Assembly: GCA_001313085.1 (NCBI GenBank)
Contig: BBFE01000047.1
Coordinates: 1-28,713, forward strand
Reading direction: 5' to 3'
Source: Paenibacillus sp. JCM 18996
GTDB lineage: Bacteria > Bacillota > Bacilli > Paenibacillales > NBRC-103111
DNA length: 28,713 bases
The notes below the pieces were generated by a model. It saw only the letters and a program-made list of their open reading frames with translations. It was not told the origin of the DNA and did no database searches. Positions 1 to 9,439 of this stretch are shown here, piece after piece. Numbering within the stretch: position 1 is the first letter of the stretch; every line of letters begins with the position of its first letter. Position numbers and translations under genes: made by a program.

Positions 1-391
1 TGCCCGGCGGGGGGCACCGTGGAGATCACGGTGGCCCAGGAGCTCGAGCGGTTCCGCGACACGTTCAAAGGCATGGAGCTTCGGCGTCGCGGCCGTCGCC
101 CAGCTTTGCGCAAGCCGCTGTCGCAGATTGTGGTCAACGCGGGCTACAATCCGCTGGAGAAGCTGGAGGAGATCCGCGCGGCACAGCTCGCGGAGGCTCC
201 GACAGCATCGGAATGGATTGCGACACGGGGCGCTTGCCGATTACATGGGGCTTGGCGTGATCGATCCGACCCTGGTGAAGCTGTACGCCCTGCGGGCCGC
301 CGGAGAGGTAGCTGCCGCGGTGCTGAGAATCCATACGGTGATCAAAATGAAGGGCACCGCGGGCGAGGGTGATTTTTTTGACGGAAATTAG
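1..391 (+). CDS. Group III (thermosome-like) chaperonin, C-terminal part, cut by window start
   Basis: This is the last part of a chaperonin of the TCP-1/Cpn60 superfamily. Repaired across reading frames, it shows an equatorial-domain helix rich in A and V, the motif LRKPLSQIVVNAG, and the ending DTGRLADYMGLGVIDP followed by YALRAAGEVAAAVLRI and a basic tail. The 'alanine-rich helix then LRI..VI' ending is typical of thermosome/CCT subunits. GroEL instead ends with a Gly-Gly-Met tail, which is absent here. Thermosome-like chaperonins in some Firmicutes are reported to lie in the dnaK operon, and this one stops 57 bases before grpE, which fits. The frame is lost at least four times: around 80 and 105 with compensating shifts, near 205-215, and near 236 where a G appears missing. 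Stop is TAG at 389-391. Family assignment is fairly sure. The group II/III label rests on about 110 residues, and the ATP-binding half lies outside the window. Confidence 0.72.
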   Translation, partial: ARRGAPWRSRWPRSSSGSATRSKAWSFGVAAVAQLCASRCRRLWSTRATIRWRSWRRSARHSSRRLRQHRNGLRHGALADYMGLGVIDPTLVKLYALRAAGEVAAAVLRIHTVIKMKGTAGEGDFFDGN

Positions 392-447
392 GTTAAATTG
401 TTATATAGGTGTTCGAAAGTCTACCGATATAAGGAGGTGAATTGCAA

Positions 448-1041
448 GTGAGCGTTGAGGATAAGGAAAAGGAAAAGGTTCAATCCGCAGCGGGCAGCGT
501 GGAGCAGGATGCCGAGGCTACATATGAGGCAGGTGAAAACCACGCCCAGCAAGGACAGCAGACGGACGAAGACGCCGATTTCGATGACGTGGACTCCAAA
601 TGGGAGGAGCTTCGCCAGCAAGCAGAGGAAAATTATCAGCGTTATGTGAGAGCACAAGCTGATTTCGATAATTTCCGCCGCCGCACCCGCCTGGAGAAGG
701 AGGAGTTCGCCAAATACGCTTCTTTGAAGCTGATCGAGCAGCTGCTTCCTGTGGTGGACAACTTTGAAAGAGCGCTGAGTTCCAGCAAAGACAACAAGGA
801 TTTCGATGCGTTGATCAAAGGTCTGGAAATGACATTCCGCCAGTTGGACGGAGTGCTAGAACAGGAAGGCCTGAAGCCGATCGAGGCGGTAGGTCAGCCT
901 TTCAACCCGGAATTCCATCAGGCAATCATGCAGGTGGAATCCGAGGAGCATGAAGAAGGCATCGTAGTCGAGGAAGTCCAGAAGGGCTATCTGCTGAAGG
1001 ACAAAGTAATCCGTCCGGCCATGGTGAAAGTCAGCGTTTAA
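448..1041 (+). CDS. grpE: Nucleotide exchange factor GrpE
   Basis: GrpE drives ADP release from DnaK in the Hsp70 cycle in the cytoplasm. The reading frame is intact at 197 residues. An acidic, low-complexity N-terminus (about residues 1-45) leads into a long helical segment with YQRYVRAQADFDNFRRRT, the classic dimerisation helix signature. A four-helix bundle and a beta-domain follow, ending EVQKGYLLKDKVIRPAMVKV. I chose GTG at 448 because AAGGAGGTGA at 431-440 sits 7 bases upstream. The in-frame TTG at 442 would lie too close to that site. It is followed after 72 bases by dnaK and preceded by the chaperonin gene, so the three are probably cotranscribed. No CIRCE element is visible between the chaperonin and grpE. 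Any HrcA control would act further upstream, outside the window. Confidence 0.96.
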   Translation: MSVEDKEKEKVQSAAGSVEQDAEATYEAGENHAQQGQQTDEDADFDDVDSKWEELRQQAEENYQRYVRAQADFDNFRRRTRLEKEEFAKYASLKLIEQLLPVVDNFERALSSSKDNKDFDALIKGLEMTFRQLDGVLEQEGLKPIEAVGQPFNPEFHQAIMQVESEEHEEGIVVEEVQKGYLLKDKVIRPAMVKVSV

Positions 1042-2967
<1,926 letters not shown>

Positions 2968-3176
2968 GACAACTTTAGCGTTGATGTAAGCAAGCGGAAA
3001 GTATAGGCTGCTGCGGCGCGTCGCGCAAGTCCCGGCAGGTAAATTTAATCTGCGTGGACGGGCGGCCGCAGACTGCGGAGAACCGGAGCTGGCGGGCGGA
3101 TATAATGCCGCAGCAGCGGTTCTCCGGCCTGCACTTTCTTTTGTGTTAGAAAAGGCAATCAAATGGGAGTGGAACG
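2968..3176. repeat. Structured dnaK-dnaJ spacer with alternative inverted repeats
   Basis: This 209-base spacer is unusually long for adjacent dnaK and dnaJ and is rich in self-complementary sequence. An 11-base arm GCTGCTGCGGC (3007-3017) pairs perfectly with 3107-3117. A second arm CGGAGAACC (3076-3084) pairs perfectly with 3118-3126. A short local hairpin CCGCA-GAC-TGCGG lies at about 3066-3078 and overlaps the second left arm, so those two foldings exclude each other. No poly-T tract follows, so this is not a standard terminator. TATAAT at 3101-3106 lacks a convincing -35 box. No coding frame stands out. It may set the dnaK to dnaJ expression ratio through RNA structure; that is inference. 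Confidence 0.5.
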
Positions 3177-4278
3177 ATGAGTAAACGGGATTATTACGAG
3201 GTGCTCGGGGTTTCCAAGGACGCATCTCAAGAGGAAATTAAAAAAGCTTATCGTCAAATGGCCCGCAAATTTCATCCCGATGTCAATAAAGCAGCCGACG
3301 CCGAAGAGAAATTTAAAGAAGCGAAGGAAGCTTACGACGTATTGAGCGACGACCAGAAGAAGGCGACGTACGACCGTTTCGGCCATGTCGATCCGAATCA
3401 GGGAATGGGCGGCGGCGGTTTTGGCGGAGCCCAGGATTTCGGCGGATTTGGCGATTTGTTTGACATGTTCTTCGGCGGAAGCGGGGGAAGCAGGCGGAAT
3501 CCGAATGCTCCCCAGCGGGGAAACGATCTGCAGTACACGCTAACGATCGAATTTAAGGAAGCTGTATTCGGCAAGGAAATGGACATTACGATTCCCCGCA
3601 CGGAAACCTGCGATACTTGTCACGGTTCGGGTGCGAAGCCGGGTACGAGACCCGAAACCTGTTCCGTTTGCCACGGCAGCGGACAGCAGGAAGCGGTGCA
3701 GAACACGCCTTTCGGGAGGATTGTAAACCGCAGGGCTTGTACGAACTGCGGCGGCACCGGACAGTTTATCAAAGAAAAAATGCTCTGACTGCCGCGGTGC
3801 GGGCAAAGTGAAAAAAGCAGCGCAAAATTCACGTCAAAATTCCCGCGGGAGTCGATGAGGGTGCGCAGCTGCGGATCTCGGGCGAAGGGGAAACGGGAAC
3901 GCGCGGAGGCCCGTCGGGCGACCTGTACGTCGTCCTTCGCGTGAAGCCGCATGAATTTTTTTCGACCGTGAAGGCGAAGACATCTACTGCGAGGTCCCGC
4001 TTACTTTTACGCAGGCGGCTTTGGGCGATGAAATCGAGATCCCGACTTTGACGGAAAAAGTAAAGCTGAAGATTCCCGCCGGAACCCAGACGGACACTTA
4101 CTTCCGGTTGAGAGGCAAAGGAGTTCCGCGCTTGCGCGGCACCGGCCAGGGGGACCAGCACGTGAAAGTCGTGATTGTCACCCCGACCTCTATGACCGAC
4201 GAGCAGAAGGAGCTGCTGCGTCAGTTCGCCGGACTCAGCGGCGAGCATACGCACGAGCAGCAGCAGTCGGTTTTTTGA
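3177..4278 (+). CDS. dnaJ: Co-chaperone DnaJ (Hsp40), frame broken by apparent errors
   Basis: DnaJ delivers clients to DnaK and stimulates its ATPase. The ATG at 3177 opens [17 protein letters not shown] and the J domain carries the essential HPD in KFHPDVNK. A Gly/Phe-rich linker ([16 protein letters not shown]) follows. The zinc-binding domain has four CxxCxGxG repeats: [24 protein letters not shown] and CSDCRGAG. The C-terminal client-binding domains contain [20 protein letters not shown] and [19 protein letters not shown]. Repaired length is about 365 residues. The raw frame breaks at A-runs 3775-3780 and 3811-3816 (one extra A each) and T-run 3956-3962 (two extra T). These sum to +4, exactly the shift needed to rejoin the final frame. 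The gene sits 209 bases after dnaK and is followed by a terminator. Its ribosome binding site is weak (GGGAG near 3166). Confidence 0.96.
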
Positions 4279-4316
4279 AAGAATGAAGAGAGCCTTTCTC
4301 GGCGACTGAATTCGTT

Positions 4317-4361
4317 AAAAGCACATCGCGTGCAGTCTTAAGACGCGGTGTGCTTTTTTTT
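4317..4361 (+). terminator. Rho-independent terminator after dnaJ
   Basis: A stem with left arm AGCACATCGCGT (4320-4331) and right arm ACGCGGTGTGCT (about 4343-4354), including one G-U pair, is followed by eight T (4354-4361). It ends the chaperone operon 39 bases after the dnaJ stop. Confidence 0.85.
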
Positions 4362-4393
4362 GTTTCGTAAAGGAGTCTGCCTATATCGTTTTA

Positions 4394-4530
4394 TTACACT
4401 GCCGCCAATTCCTTTTCCAAAGCTTTTTTTCCACCGGAACATAATTGTATCCGAGGTCTTTAGCGACGGCCACATAAGTTACCGAACCGTCCGCCGTGTT
4501 CACTCCCAACTGCAGAGCAAATTCAAAGGC
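4394..4530 (-). pseudogene. ald: Alanine dehydrogenase C-terminal remnant
   Basis: On the minus strand the last 45 or so residues of an alanine dehydrogenase can be read: ALQLGVNTADGSVTYVAVAKD, then LGYNYVPVEKALEKELAAV and a TAA stop at 4394-4396. The A-run at 4423-4429 must be shortened to keep frame. The 'GxNTxxGxVTYxAVAxxLGYxYVPVExAL' pattern is the family's C-terminus. A full enzyme has about 370 residues, but only the tail is present. Upstream on this strand, past about 4530, the sequence becomes T-rich, reads stop codons in all frames tried, and then enters the permease promoter region. The join AFEFALQL also seems to lack the usual ENP-type residues. I infer a truncated, non-functional relic. 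It lies beside an alanine-type permease, so the pair may once have been a functional alanine uptake and catabolism unit. Confidence 0.6.
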
Positions 4531-4547
4531 CTATTTTTTTTGGTGAT

Positions 4548-4577
4548 TTGACAATATCACAATGTATTAGATATGGT
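4548..4577 (+). promoter_or_regulatory. Possible sigma-A promoter of the amino acid permease gene
   Basis: A perfect -35 box TTGACA (4548-4553) is followed after 18 bases by TATGGT (4572-4577), a poor -10 box. A better match, TAATAT at 4577-4582, is spaced too far (23 bases). The inverted repeat GATAT-GGTA-ATATC (4570-4583) overlaps it. The -35 is convincing; the -10 is not. Confidence 0.4.
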
Positions 4578-4598
4578 AATATCGTTATGGAAACAATA

Positions 4599-4612
4599 AG
4601 TAAACGCTTTCA
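4599..4612 (+). promoter_or_regulatory. Catabolite-responsive element (cre), CcpA operator
   Basis: AGTAAACGCTTTCA matches the cre consensus TGWAANCGNTNWCA at every position except the first. It lies downstream of the putative promoter and 37 bases before the permease ATG, a position where CcpA binding usually represses. This predicts repression of the permease when a preferred sugar is present. Confidence 0.65.
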
Positions 4613-4649
4613 ATGTATAGTGTTATAAAAGTAAGAGGAGGCAGCTAAT

Positions 4650-6033
4650 ATGAGTAGGAATCAGCAGTCAATGGAATTACGGAGAGGCTTGGAAGAACGC
4701 CATATTACTTTAATGTCTTTAGGCGCTGCTATTGGGGTGGGCCTGTTTCTGGGCTCCGCTTCGGCAATCAAGTTAGCCGGCCCCGGAATCCTTTTGGCTT
4801 ATGGGCTTGGCGGTTTGGTCATGTTTTTTTCATCATGAGGCGCTTGGGGAAATGGCAATCCACAATCCGGTGGCAGGCTCGTTTTCCCGTTATGCCCGCG
4901 ATTATATAAGTCCCGTATTCGGTTATTTAACCGGCTGGAATTATTGGTTTTTTTATGGATTGTCACCTGTATGGCGGAGATTACGGCTGTAGGAGTATAT
5001 ATGGAACACTGGTTCCCGGGAACCCCGCGGTGGATTTGGCTTTCGCCGCACTTATTGTCATGAGCATCGTCAACCTGGTTGCCGTTAAAGCGTATGGGGA
5101 ATTTGAATTCTGGTTTGCCCTGATCAAAATCGTTACGATTCTGGCGATGATCGTTTCCGGCTTGGGCATGATTATTTTTTTTGGCTTTGGAAACGGCGGA
5201 GCCTCTGTCGGCATTAGCAATTTGTGGAGTCACGGCGGATTTTTTTCCCTAACGGTTTTCAAGGGGTGCTTATGTCGCTGCAGATGGTGTTTTTTTCGCT
5301 TACCTCGGGATAGAAATGATCGGTGTAACCGCCGGTGAGGCGAAGAATCCGAAAAAAATCGTTGGCTAAAGCGATCGATTCCGTATTTTGGAGAATCCTG
5401 ATTTTCTATGTGGGCGCATTGTTTGTCATCATTTCCATTTATCCATGGAACGAGATCGGCCAGAACGGAAGCCTTTTGTCATGATGTTCGACAACTTCGG
5501 CATTCCGGCCGCTGCGGGAATTATCAATTTTGTCGTGCTGACCGCGGCTTTGTCTTCCTGCAACAGCGGTATTTTCAGCACCGGGCGGATGCTGTTTAAC
5601 TTGGCCCAGCAGGGGGAAGCTTCTCCCCGATTCGCCAAGCTGGGCAAAACCGGTGTGCCAAGCTCAGCAATCGTAGCTTCCTCACTTGCCTTGTTGATAG
5701 GAGTACTGCTGAACTATATCGTTCCGGAAAAAAGTGTTCATGTGGGTCACCAGCATTGCGACATTTGGAGCCATTTGGACATGGGTGATGATCTTGGTGG
5801 CCCAAATCCGTTTCCGCAAAAGCTTGACTCCGCAGGAACGCGGGAGGTTAACGTATAAAATGCCTTTGGCTCCTGCAGCAGGCTATATTTGTTTGGCCTT
5901 CCTGGCTTTTGTAGTGGGGATCATGGCTTATTTCCCGGATACGAGAATCGCATTGGTGATTGGACCCCTGTTCCTGATCCTCATGGCAGCCGTTTATTAC
6001 AGGAAAGGTTTTCATATTAAAAAAAGCAGATGA
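4650..6033 (+). CDS. Amino acid permease, APC superfamily (AapA/AlaP/CycA-like), frame broken by apparent errors
   Basis: This is a 12-helix inner-membrane proton/amino acid symporter of the APC superfamily, AAT family, about 458 residues after repair. The ATG at 4650 follows AGAGGAGG (about 4634). Signatures in order are [18 protein letters not shown] (helix 1, the substrate-binding glycine motif), [67 protein letters not shown] and [20 protein letters not shown]. These match D-alanine/D-serine/glycine and alanine permeases most closely. Alanine or glycine is the likely substrate, helped by the adjacent ald remnant, but this is inference. Frame breaks lie at T-runs 4824-4830, 4948-4954, 5240-5246 and 5290-5296, A-runs 5352-5358 and 5728-5733, and one indel near 5030. 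A cre box upstream suggests catabolite control. Confidence 0.9.
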
Positions 6034-6049
6034 ACGGACAAGTGGAAAT

Positions 6050-6079
6050 GAACTAAACGGGATGTCCCGTGGCATAGTT
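6050..6079 (+). repeat. Imperfect hairpin after the permease gene
   Basis: ACGGGA-TG-TCCCGT (6057-6070) is a perfect short palindrome, extended outward by GAACTA (from about 6050) pairing with TAGTTC (to about 6079) across a bulge. No T-tract follows. It could stabilise the 3' end of the permease transcript or act as a weak terminator. Confidence 0.4.
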
Positions 6080-6130
6080 CCATCTTCCTGGCCAACAATA
6101 AGGGGAGCAGGAAAAAAAGGAGGGAAGACT

Positions 6131-6295
6131 ATGCCTGACTTGAAGCAGGTTTACGAGGACCGGGACCCGAGGGAAGGCCGGTACGAGAATGTGGAGTTCA
6201 GCGAAAGGCTGGCCGACGAGGAAGATATGGAAGCACTCCACCGGGCGGAACAGGCTGATGCGCGCCAAGCGGATCAAGCATACCGGGAGGACTGA
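6131..6295 (+). CDS. Small hydrophilic protein of unknown function
   Basis: This is a 54-residue open frame starting MPDLKQVYEDRDPREGRYEN and ending RQADQAYRED. A very strong ribosome binding site (AAGGAGGG) lies just upstream of the ATG. I do not recognise a family. The protein has no membrane segment, signal peptide or cysteine, and is rich in E, D, R and A, so it is probably soluble and largely helical or disordered. It stops 5 bases before the next gene, so the two are likely cotranscribed and perhaps translationally coupled. There is no A/T run and no frame break, which supports a real gene together with the ribosome binding site. Confidence 0.7.
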   Translation: MPDLKQVYEDRDPREGRYENVEFSERLADEEDMEALHRAEQADARQADQAYRED

Positions 6296-6299
6296 TTCT

Positions 6300-6672
6300 A
6301 TGGTTGAAAAAAAATATATTGGCTTATTTCAAAAGCCCCGAAGAAGCGGAGAATGCCGCAGCCAAGCTGAAGTCGCTGAGTGTGGCGGATATGCAGATCG
6401 ACCGTTTCAGCCGTTATCCGGACGGTGAAATGAACAGCTATTTCAATCCGGCGGCCGGCGACATCCGCAGCTTGGCCAGCATGACGTTGAACGCCGATAT
6501 TTCAAACCGCAGCGCGGGAATTCTGGCTTCTGCGGACGTCAATGCTAGCGGATTAAGCGACGGCGGGCAGGGCGGCCCTACAGGCCGGGACGTGCTGCTC
6601 ACGGTAGTTGTGGGAGAAGCGGAGGAAGCCGCGGCCAGGCAGATCATTGCCGACGGCGGCGGAATGATGTAG
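6300..6672 (+). CDS. Uncharacterised protein of about 123 residues
   Basis: The frame from TTG 6304 reads KKNILAYFKSPEEAENAAAK, then DMQIDRFSRYPDG, a glycine/asparagine-rich middle, and GRDVLLTVVVGEAEEAAARQ near the end. The likelier start is ATG 6300, with one surplus base in the A-run 6307-6314, giving MVEKNILAYF. The pattern (strand, 'SPEEAENAAAKLKSL' helix, strand, then a second strand-helix pair) resembles small ferredoxin-like folds such as the general-stress 17M type, where a residue pair after the first strand starts a helix. I cannot name a family and give no function. A terminator follows directly, closing the transcript that also carries the 54-residue gene. Confidence 0.72.
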
Positions 6673-6681
6673 GAGAACCAG

Positions 6682-6715
6682 ACCAGGGACAAGAGAGTTC
6701 CCTGGTTTTTTTTTT
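6682..6715 (+). terminator. Rho-independent terminator, between convergent genes
   Basis: ACCAGGGAC pairs with GTTCCCTGGT around the loop AAGAGA, followed by ten T (6706-6715). It ends the 6,131-6,672 unit. It lies just past the stop of the convergent YheC/YheD-like gene, but on that strand it lacks a T-tract. Confidence 0.85.
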
Positions 6716-6718
6716 CGC

Positions 6719-7493
6719 TTAACCTTCTTTTTTTTCGCAGCGGCCGTCTCAGACGTAAAATCGCGTTCATCTTTTTTTGACGGTCCGGTAATACTTTTTT
6801 GCCAGGCAGACTGGCAAACACTTTCAGGCCCGGGTAAGTAAAATTGACTTCAATGAGCCAAATGTTCCCGTTTTTTATCCATGGCAAAGTCATTGCCGAT
6901 TTTTTTGATAGTATTTAATTTTCCCGGCCCTTTGGCATATTCTATGGCTTAAGCGGATCAGCTGCTGTTTGACGTTTTCGGCTTGCTCCGCAGAATAACC
7001 AAGCGATTGCTCCAGCGAATCTTCAAAGGTGGTCACGTAGCCCTTCGACCTGACAATATTGGTTATTACGCTTTGCGGTCCCGCCACTTTGGACAGGATA
7101 CCGAAGAACTGCCACCGGTCCTGCCGGTTGCGCATCATCAGGACCCTTATATCGAAAATACGGTTATCGATTTGTGCCAAAGGAATCGCTTTTTGAATGA
7201 TGTATGGCTGAGGAAGGGAGCGGTTTTTTTATTTCTCTAAACAGCTCATCCAGGGAAAAGCATTGTATCGGTTCCCCCCTTAAAATGACAAAAGCGTATC
7301 CTTCGTGCGTTTTCCACGCTTTAATGATTCCCTTACCCATATGCTCTTTGTCGGGTTTAATGTAGACGGTACCGTATCGTTCCATAAAATCTTGCAGGGT
7401 GTCTTCGTTAAATAACGAGGTTGGGGGCAAGAAGCTGCGGATTTCGGTGTCTTTCGAATAAAACTGGTGAAGAAACCATTTTCCCATTGTCAA
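6719..7493 (-). CDS. YheC/YheD-family ATP-grasp protein (spore coat associated type), frame broken by apparent errors
   Basis: This is an ATP-grasp protein of about 255 residues on the minus strand. The N-terminus MGKWFLHQFYSKDTEIRSFL leads into LPPTSLFNEDTLQDFMERYG, then TVYIKPDKEHMGKGIIKAW, where the lysines and the glycine loop correspond to ATP binding. Next come YIIQKAIPLAQIDNRIFDIR (acidic/arginine metal-ATP site) and, after repair, IGNDFAMDKNGNIWLIEVNF with the metal-binding E and N, then YPGLKVFASLPGKK. B. subtilis YheC and YheD are larger proteins linked to endospore coats; short versions are common in Paenibacillus. Starts possible are TTG 7493 or ATG 7487; GAGAGGA upstream fits TTG better. 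Frame breaks occur at A-runs (minus strand) near 7223-7229, 6900, 6870, 6797 and 6730. The stop at 6719-6721 depends on trimming the last run. The substrate is unknown. Confidence 0.8.
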
Positions 7494-7569
7494 CCAATTC
7501 CTCTCTCAAGCCGGCTTTTTTTACCTGTTTGAATATATTATGCTTTGCCGCGAGCCCGGGAGTGGTCTT

Positions 7570-7598
7570 TTGCCGTCCCATCCCAAGTGTAGTACAAT
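7570..7598 (+). promoter_or_regulatory. Sigma-A promoter upstream of prmA
   Basis: TTGCCG (7570-7575), 17 bases, then TACAAT (7593-7598): four of six and five of six matches with ideal spacing. It stands 97 bases before the prmA ATG and would drive the prmA, M50 protease, rsmE and mtaB series. Confidence 0.6.
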
Positions 7599-7694
7599 GG
7601 AAATGTTTTGTATGTGTGAATTTTTTTTGGGAACGTTTGGAAAAAATGTTTACCGATTGGCGATAATGAGAGATAAATAATGAGGGGGGCTTCC

Positions 7695-8666
7695 ATGCGC
7701 TGGTATGAAATAACGGTACATACGACGGAAGAAGCGATTGAGGCGATTTCGAATTTTATGAACGAGCTGGGTGCCGGCGGCGTCTCGATCGAGGAGTCGG
7801 GCACGCTGAACAAGGAGAGGGACACTTCCTTCGGCCAGTGGTACGAGATGCCCTTGAACGATATCCCGGAAGGCCGCGCGATTATTAAAGGCTATTATCC
7901 GGAGGAAACGAAAATGGACGAAATTATGGCAAGCTTGAAATGCTCCATCGAAGAGCTTGAAGTGATCGGCATCGATTCGGGTGAACCGTCGCTGGATCTT
8001 CAGATTGTGAACGATGAGGATTGGGCGGACGCCTGGAAGCAGTATTTCAAGCCTTTGCGCGTGTCCAACCGGTTAACCGTGAAGCCCACATGGGAGGAGT
8101 ATACTCCGGCGGAGGAAGAAATTATTCTCGAGCTGGATCCGGGGATGGCCTTCGGCACCGGTACGCACGCAACGACCGCCCTGTGCCTTCAGACGCTTGA
8201 AGATGTCATCCGGGCCGGAGATGACGTGATCGATGTGGGCACCGGCTCCGGCATTCTCGCCATCGCCGCGGCAAAGCTGGGCGCGAAGCATGTGCTGGCG
8301 CTCGATCTTGACCCTGTGTCGGTTTCCAGTGCCAAGGAGAACACCAGGCTGAACGCACTGCAGGATTCCATCACGATCCAGCTCAGCGACCTGCTTGGAG
8401 TGCTCCAGTCGGATGAAGCGAACCGCAGCGGGCTGGGCGTAGAGATTCCTGTGCAGGCGGTGGTGGCGAATATTTTGGCCGAGATCATCCTGCTCTTTCT
8501 CGATGACGTATACAATGTGCTGCAGAGCGGCGGACACTACATCGCCTCCGGCATCATCAAAAGCAAAGAGGAAGATGTTGCGCAAGGATTGACCAATGCC
8601 GGATTCACAATTACGGACCGCCGTTACGAAGGCGAATGGGTTGTGTTTGTGGCTAGAAAAGGATAG
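7695..8666 (+). CDS. prmA: Ribosomal protein L11 methyltransferase PrmA
   Basis: PrmA trimethylates lysines and the N-terminus of ribosomal protein L11 using S-adenosylmethionine. The frame is intact at 323 residues. I chose ATG 7695 (MRWYEITVHTTEEAIEAI) because GAGGGGGG at 7682-7689 serves as its ribosome binding site. The earlier in-frame ATG 7680 would lie before that site. The N-terminal substrate-recognition domain is followed by DPGMAFGTGTHATTALC, the SAM motif DVGTGSGILAIAAAKLGAK with acidic DLDP after it, and the VVANILAEII catalytic-loop region. In many Bacillota prmA follows dnaJ directly; here 3.4 kb of other genes intervene. This is one of few genes in the window with no frame break; it contains no long A/T run. 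Confidence 0.96.
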   Translation: MRWYEITVHTTEEAIEAISNFMNELGAGGVSIEESGTLNKERDTSFGQWYEMPLNDIPEGRAIIKGYYPEETKMDEIMASLKCSIEELEVIGIDSGEPSLDLQIVNDEDWADAWKQYFKPLRVSNRLTVKPTWEEYTPAEEEIILELDPGMAFGTGTHATTALCLQTLEDVIRAGDDVIDVGTGSGILAIAAAKLGAKHVLALDLDPVSVSSAKENTRLNALQDSITIQLSDLLGVLQSDEANRSGLGVEIPVQAVVANILAEIILLFLDDVYNVLQSGGHYIASGIIKSKEEDVAQGLTNAGFTITDRRYEGEWVVFVARKG

Positions 8667-8676
8667 GTGCGGACGG

Positions 8677-9351
8677 ATGAGTTCATTTTTTAGCTTTTCC
8701 TTTGGATCAACTGCCGTTTATTTTTCTCGCCTTGATGATAGCCTTTACGCTCCATGAATTTGCCCATGCGTACACGGCATACTTATTCGGAGATACTACT
8801 GCGAAAGAGGCCGGGCGGGTCACCCTCAATCCGATGGCGCATCTGGACCTGCTCGGCACCATTCTTATCTTTATCGCAGGCTTCGGGTGGGCAAGGCCCG
8901 TGCCGGTCAACCGCTCTTATTTTAAATATCCGCGGCTTATGGGGGTCATCGTCTCTCTTGCAGGCCCTGTGAGCAACTTGCTGATCGCATTTGTCTGGCT
9001 TGGAATCTTCTACGCGCTGGATGTCTCCGGAGTTATGCGTTCCTTTTCCAAAGGGGGCGTGGACGCATTGCTGGTATTCACCAACCATATGGTGGGCCTC
9101 AACATCCTGCTCTTTATTTTTTAATCTCATACCGCTTCCCCCTTTGGACGGCTACCGCATTCTTGAAGATTTGCTGCCTCGCCGTATGATGGCCAAACTG
9201 AGGCAGATTGAGCAGTGGGCGGTTTTTTTCTGTTTCTCATTATGGTGTTTATCCCGCCGGTTTCGCGCGTCACGATCGGGCCGATCCTGTCTCTTAGAAG
9301 CGACATTTTTTTCACGCGATGAGGTCGTTTTATGCGCATCTGTTCGGTTAG
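8677..9351 (+). CDS. Site-2-protease-type membrane metalloprotease (M50, YwhC-like), frame broken by apparent errors
   Basis: This is an integral-membrane zinc metalloprotease-like protein of the M50 family, about 222 residues. The zinc motif is HEFAH in AFTLHEFAHAYTAYLFGD. NPMAHLDLLGTILIFIAGFG, GWARPVPVNRSYFKYPR and, later, NLIPLPPLDGYRILEDL follow; the aspartate of the last motif is the third zinc ligand. This arrangement matches B. subtilis YwhC and similar rhomboid-neighbourhood M50 proteins, whose substrates are unknown. ATG 8677 gives MSSFLAFPLDQLPFIF after removing one T. Frame breaks are at T-runs 8686-8691, 9117-9122, 9223-9229 and 9306-9312. It starts 10 bases after prmA stops, so it is cotranscribed with prmA. 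Confidence 0.88.
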
Positions 9352-9439
9352 AGGGATTTGTTGTAAAAGGTAGCATTTTGGTTGTAAACGAGGTATGATG
9401 GAATGTGATTATTTTAAGAAAAAAGTAAATGAGGTCAGC

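Noticed and set aside
3101..3106. TATAAT as a dnaJ promoter
   Set aside because: The region 17 bases upstream (GAGAAC) bears no resemblance to TTGACA, and the box falls within the hairpin region.
4348..4551. Plus-strand open frame of 67 codons after dnaJ
   Set aside because: It begins inside the dnaJ terminator and is antisense to the readable alanine dehydrogenase tail; no ribosome binding site.
7680..7694. ATG 7680 as the prmA start
   Set aside because: It lies before the GAGGGGGG ribosome binding site; the family begins with the MRWYEI-type start at 7695.
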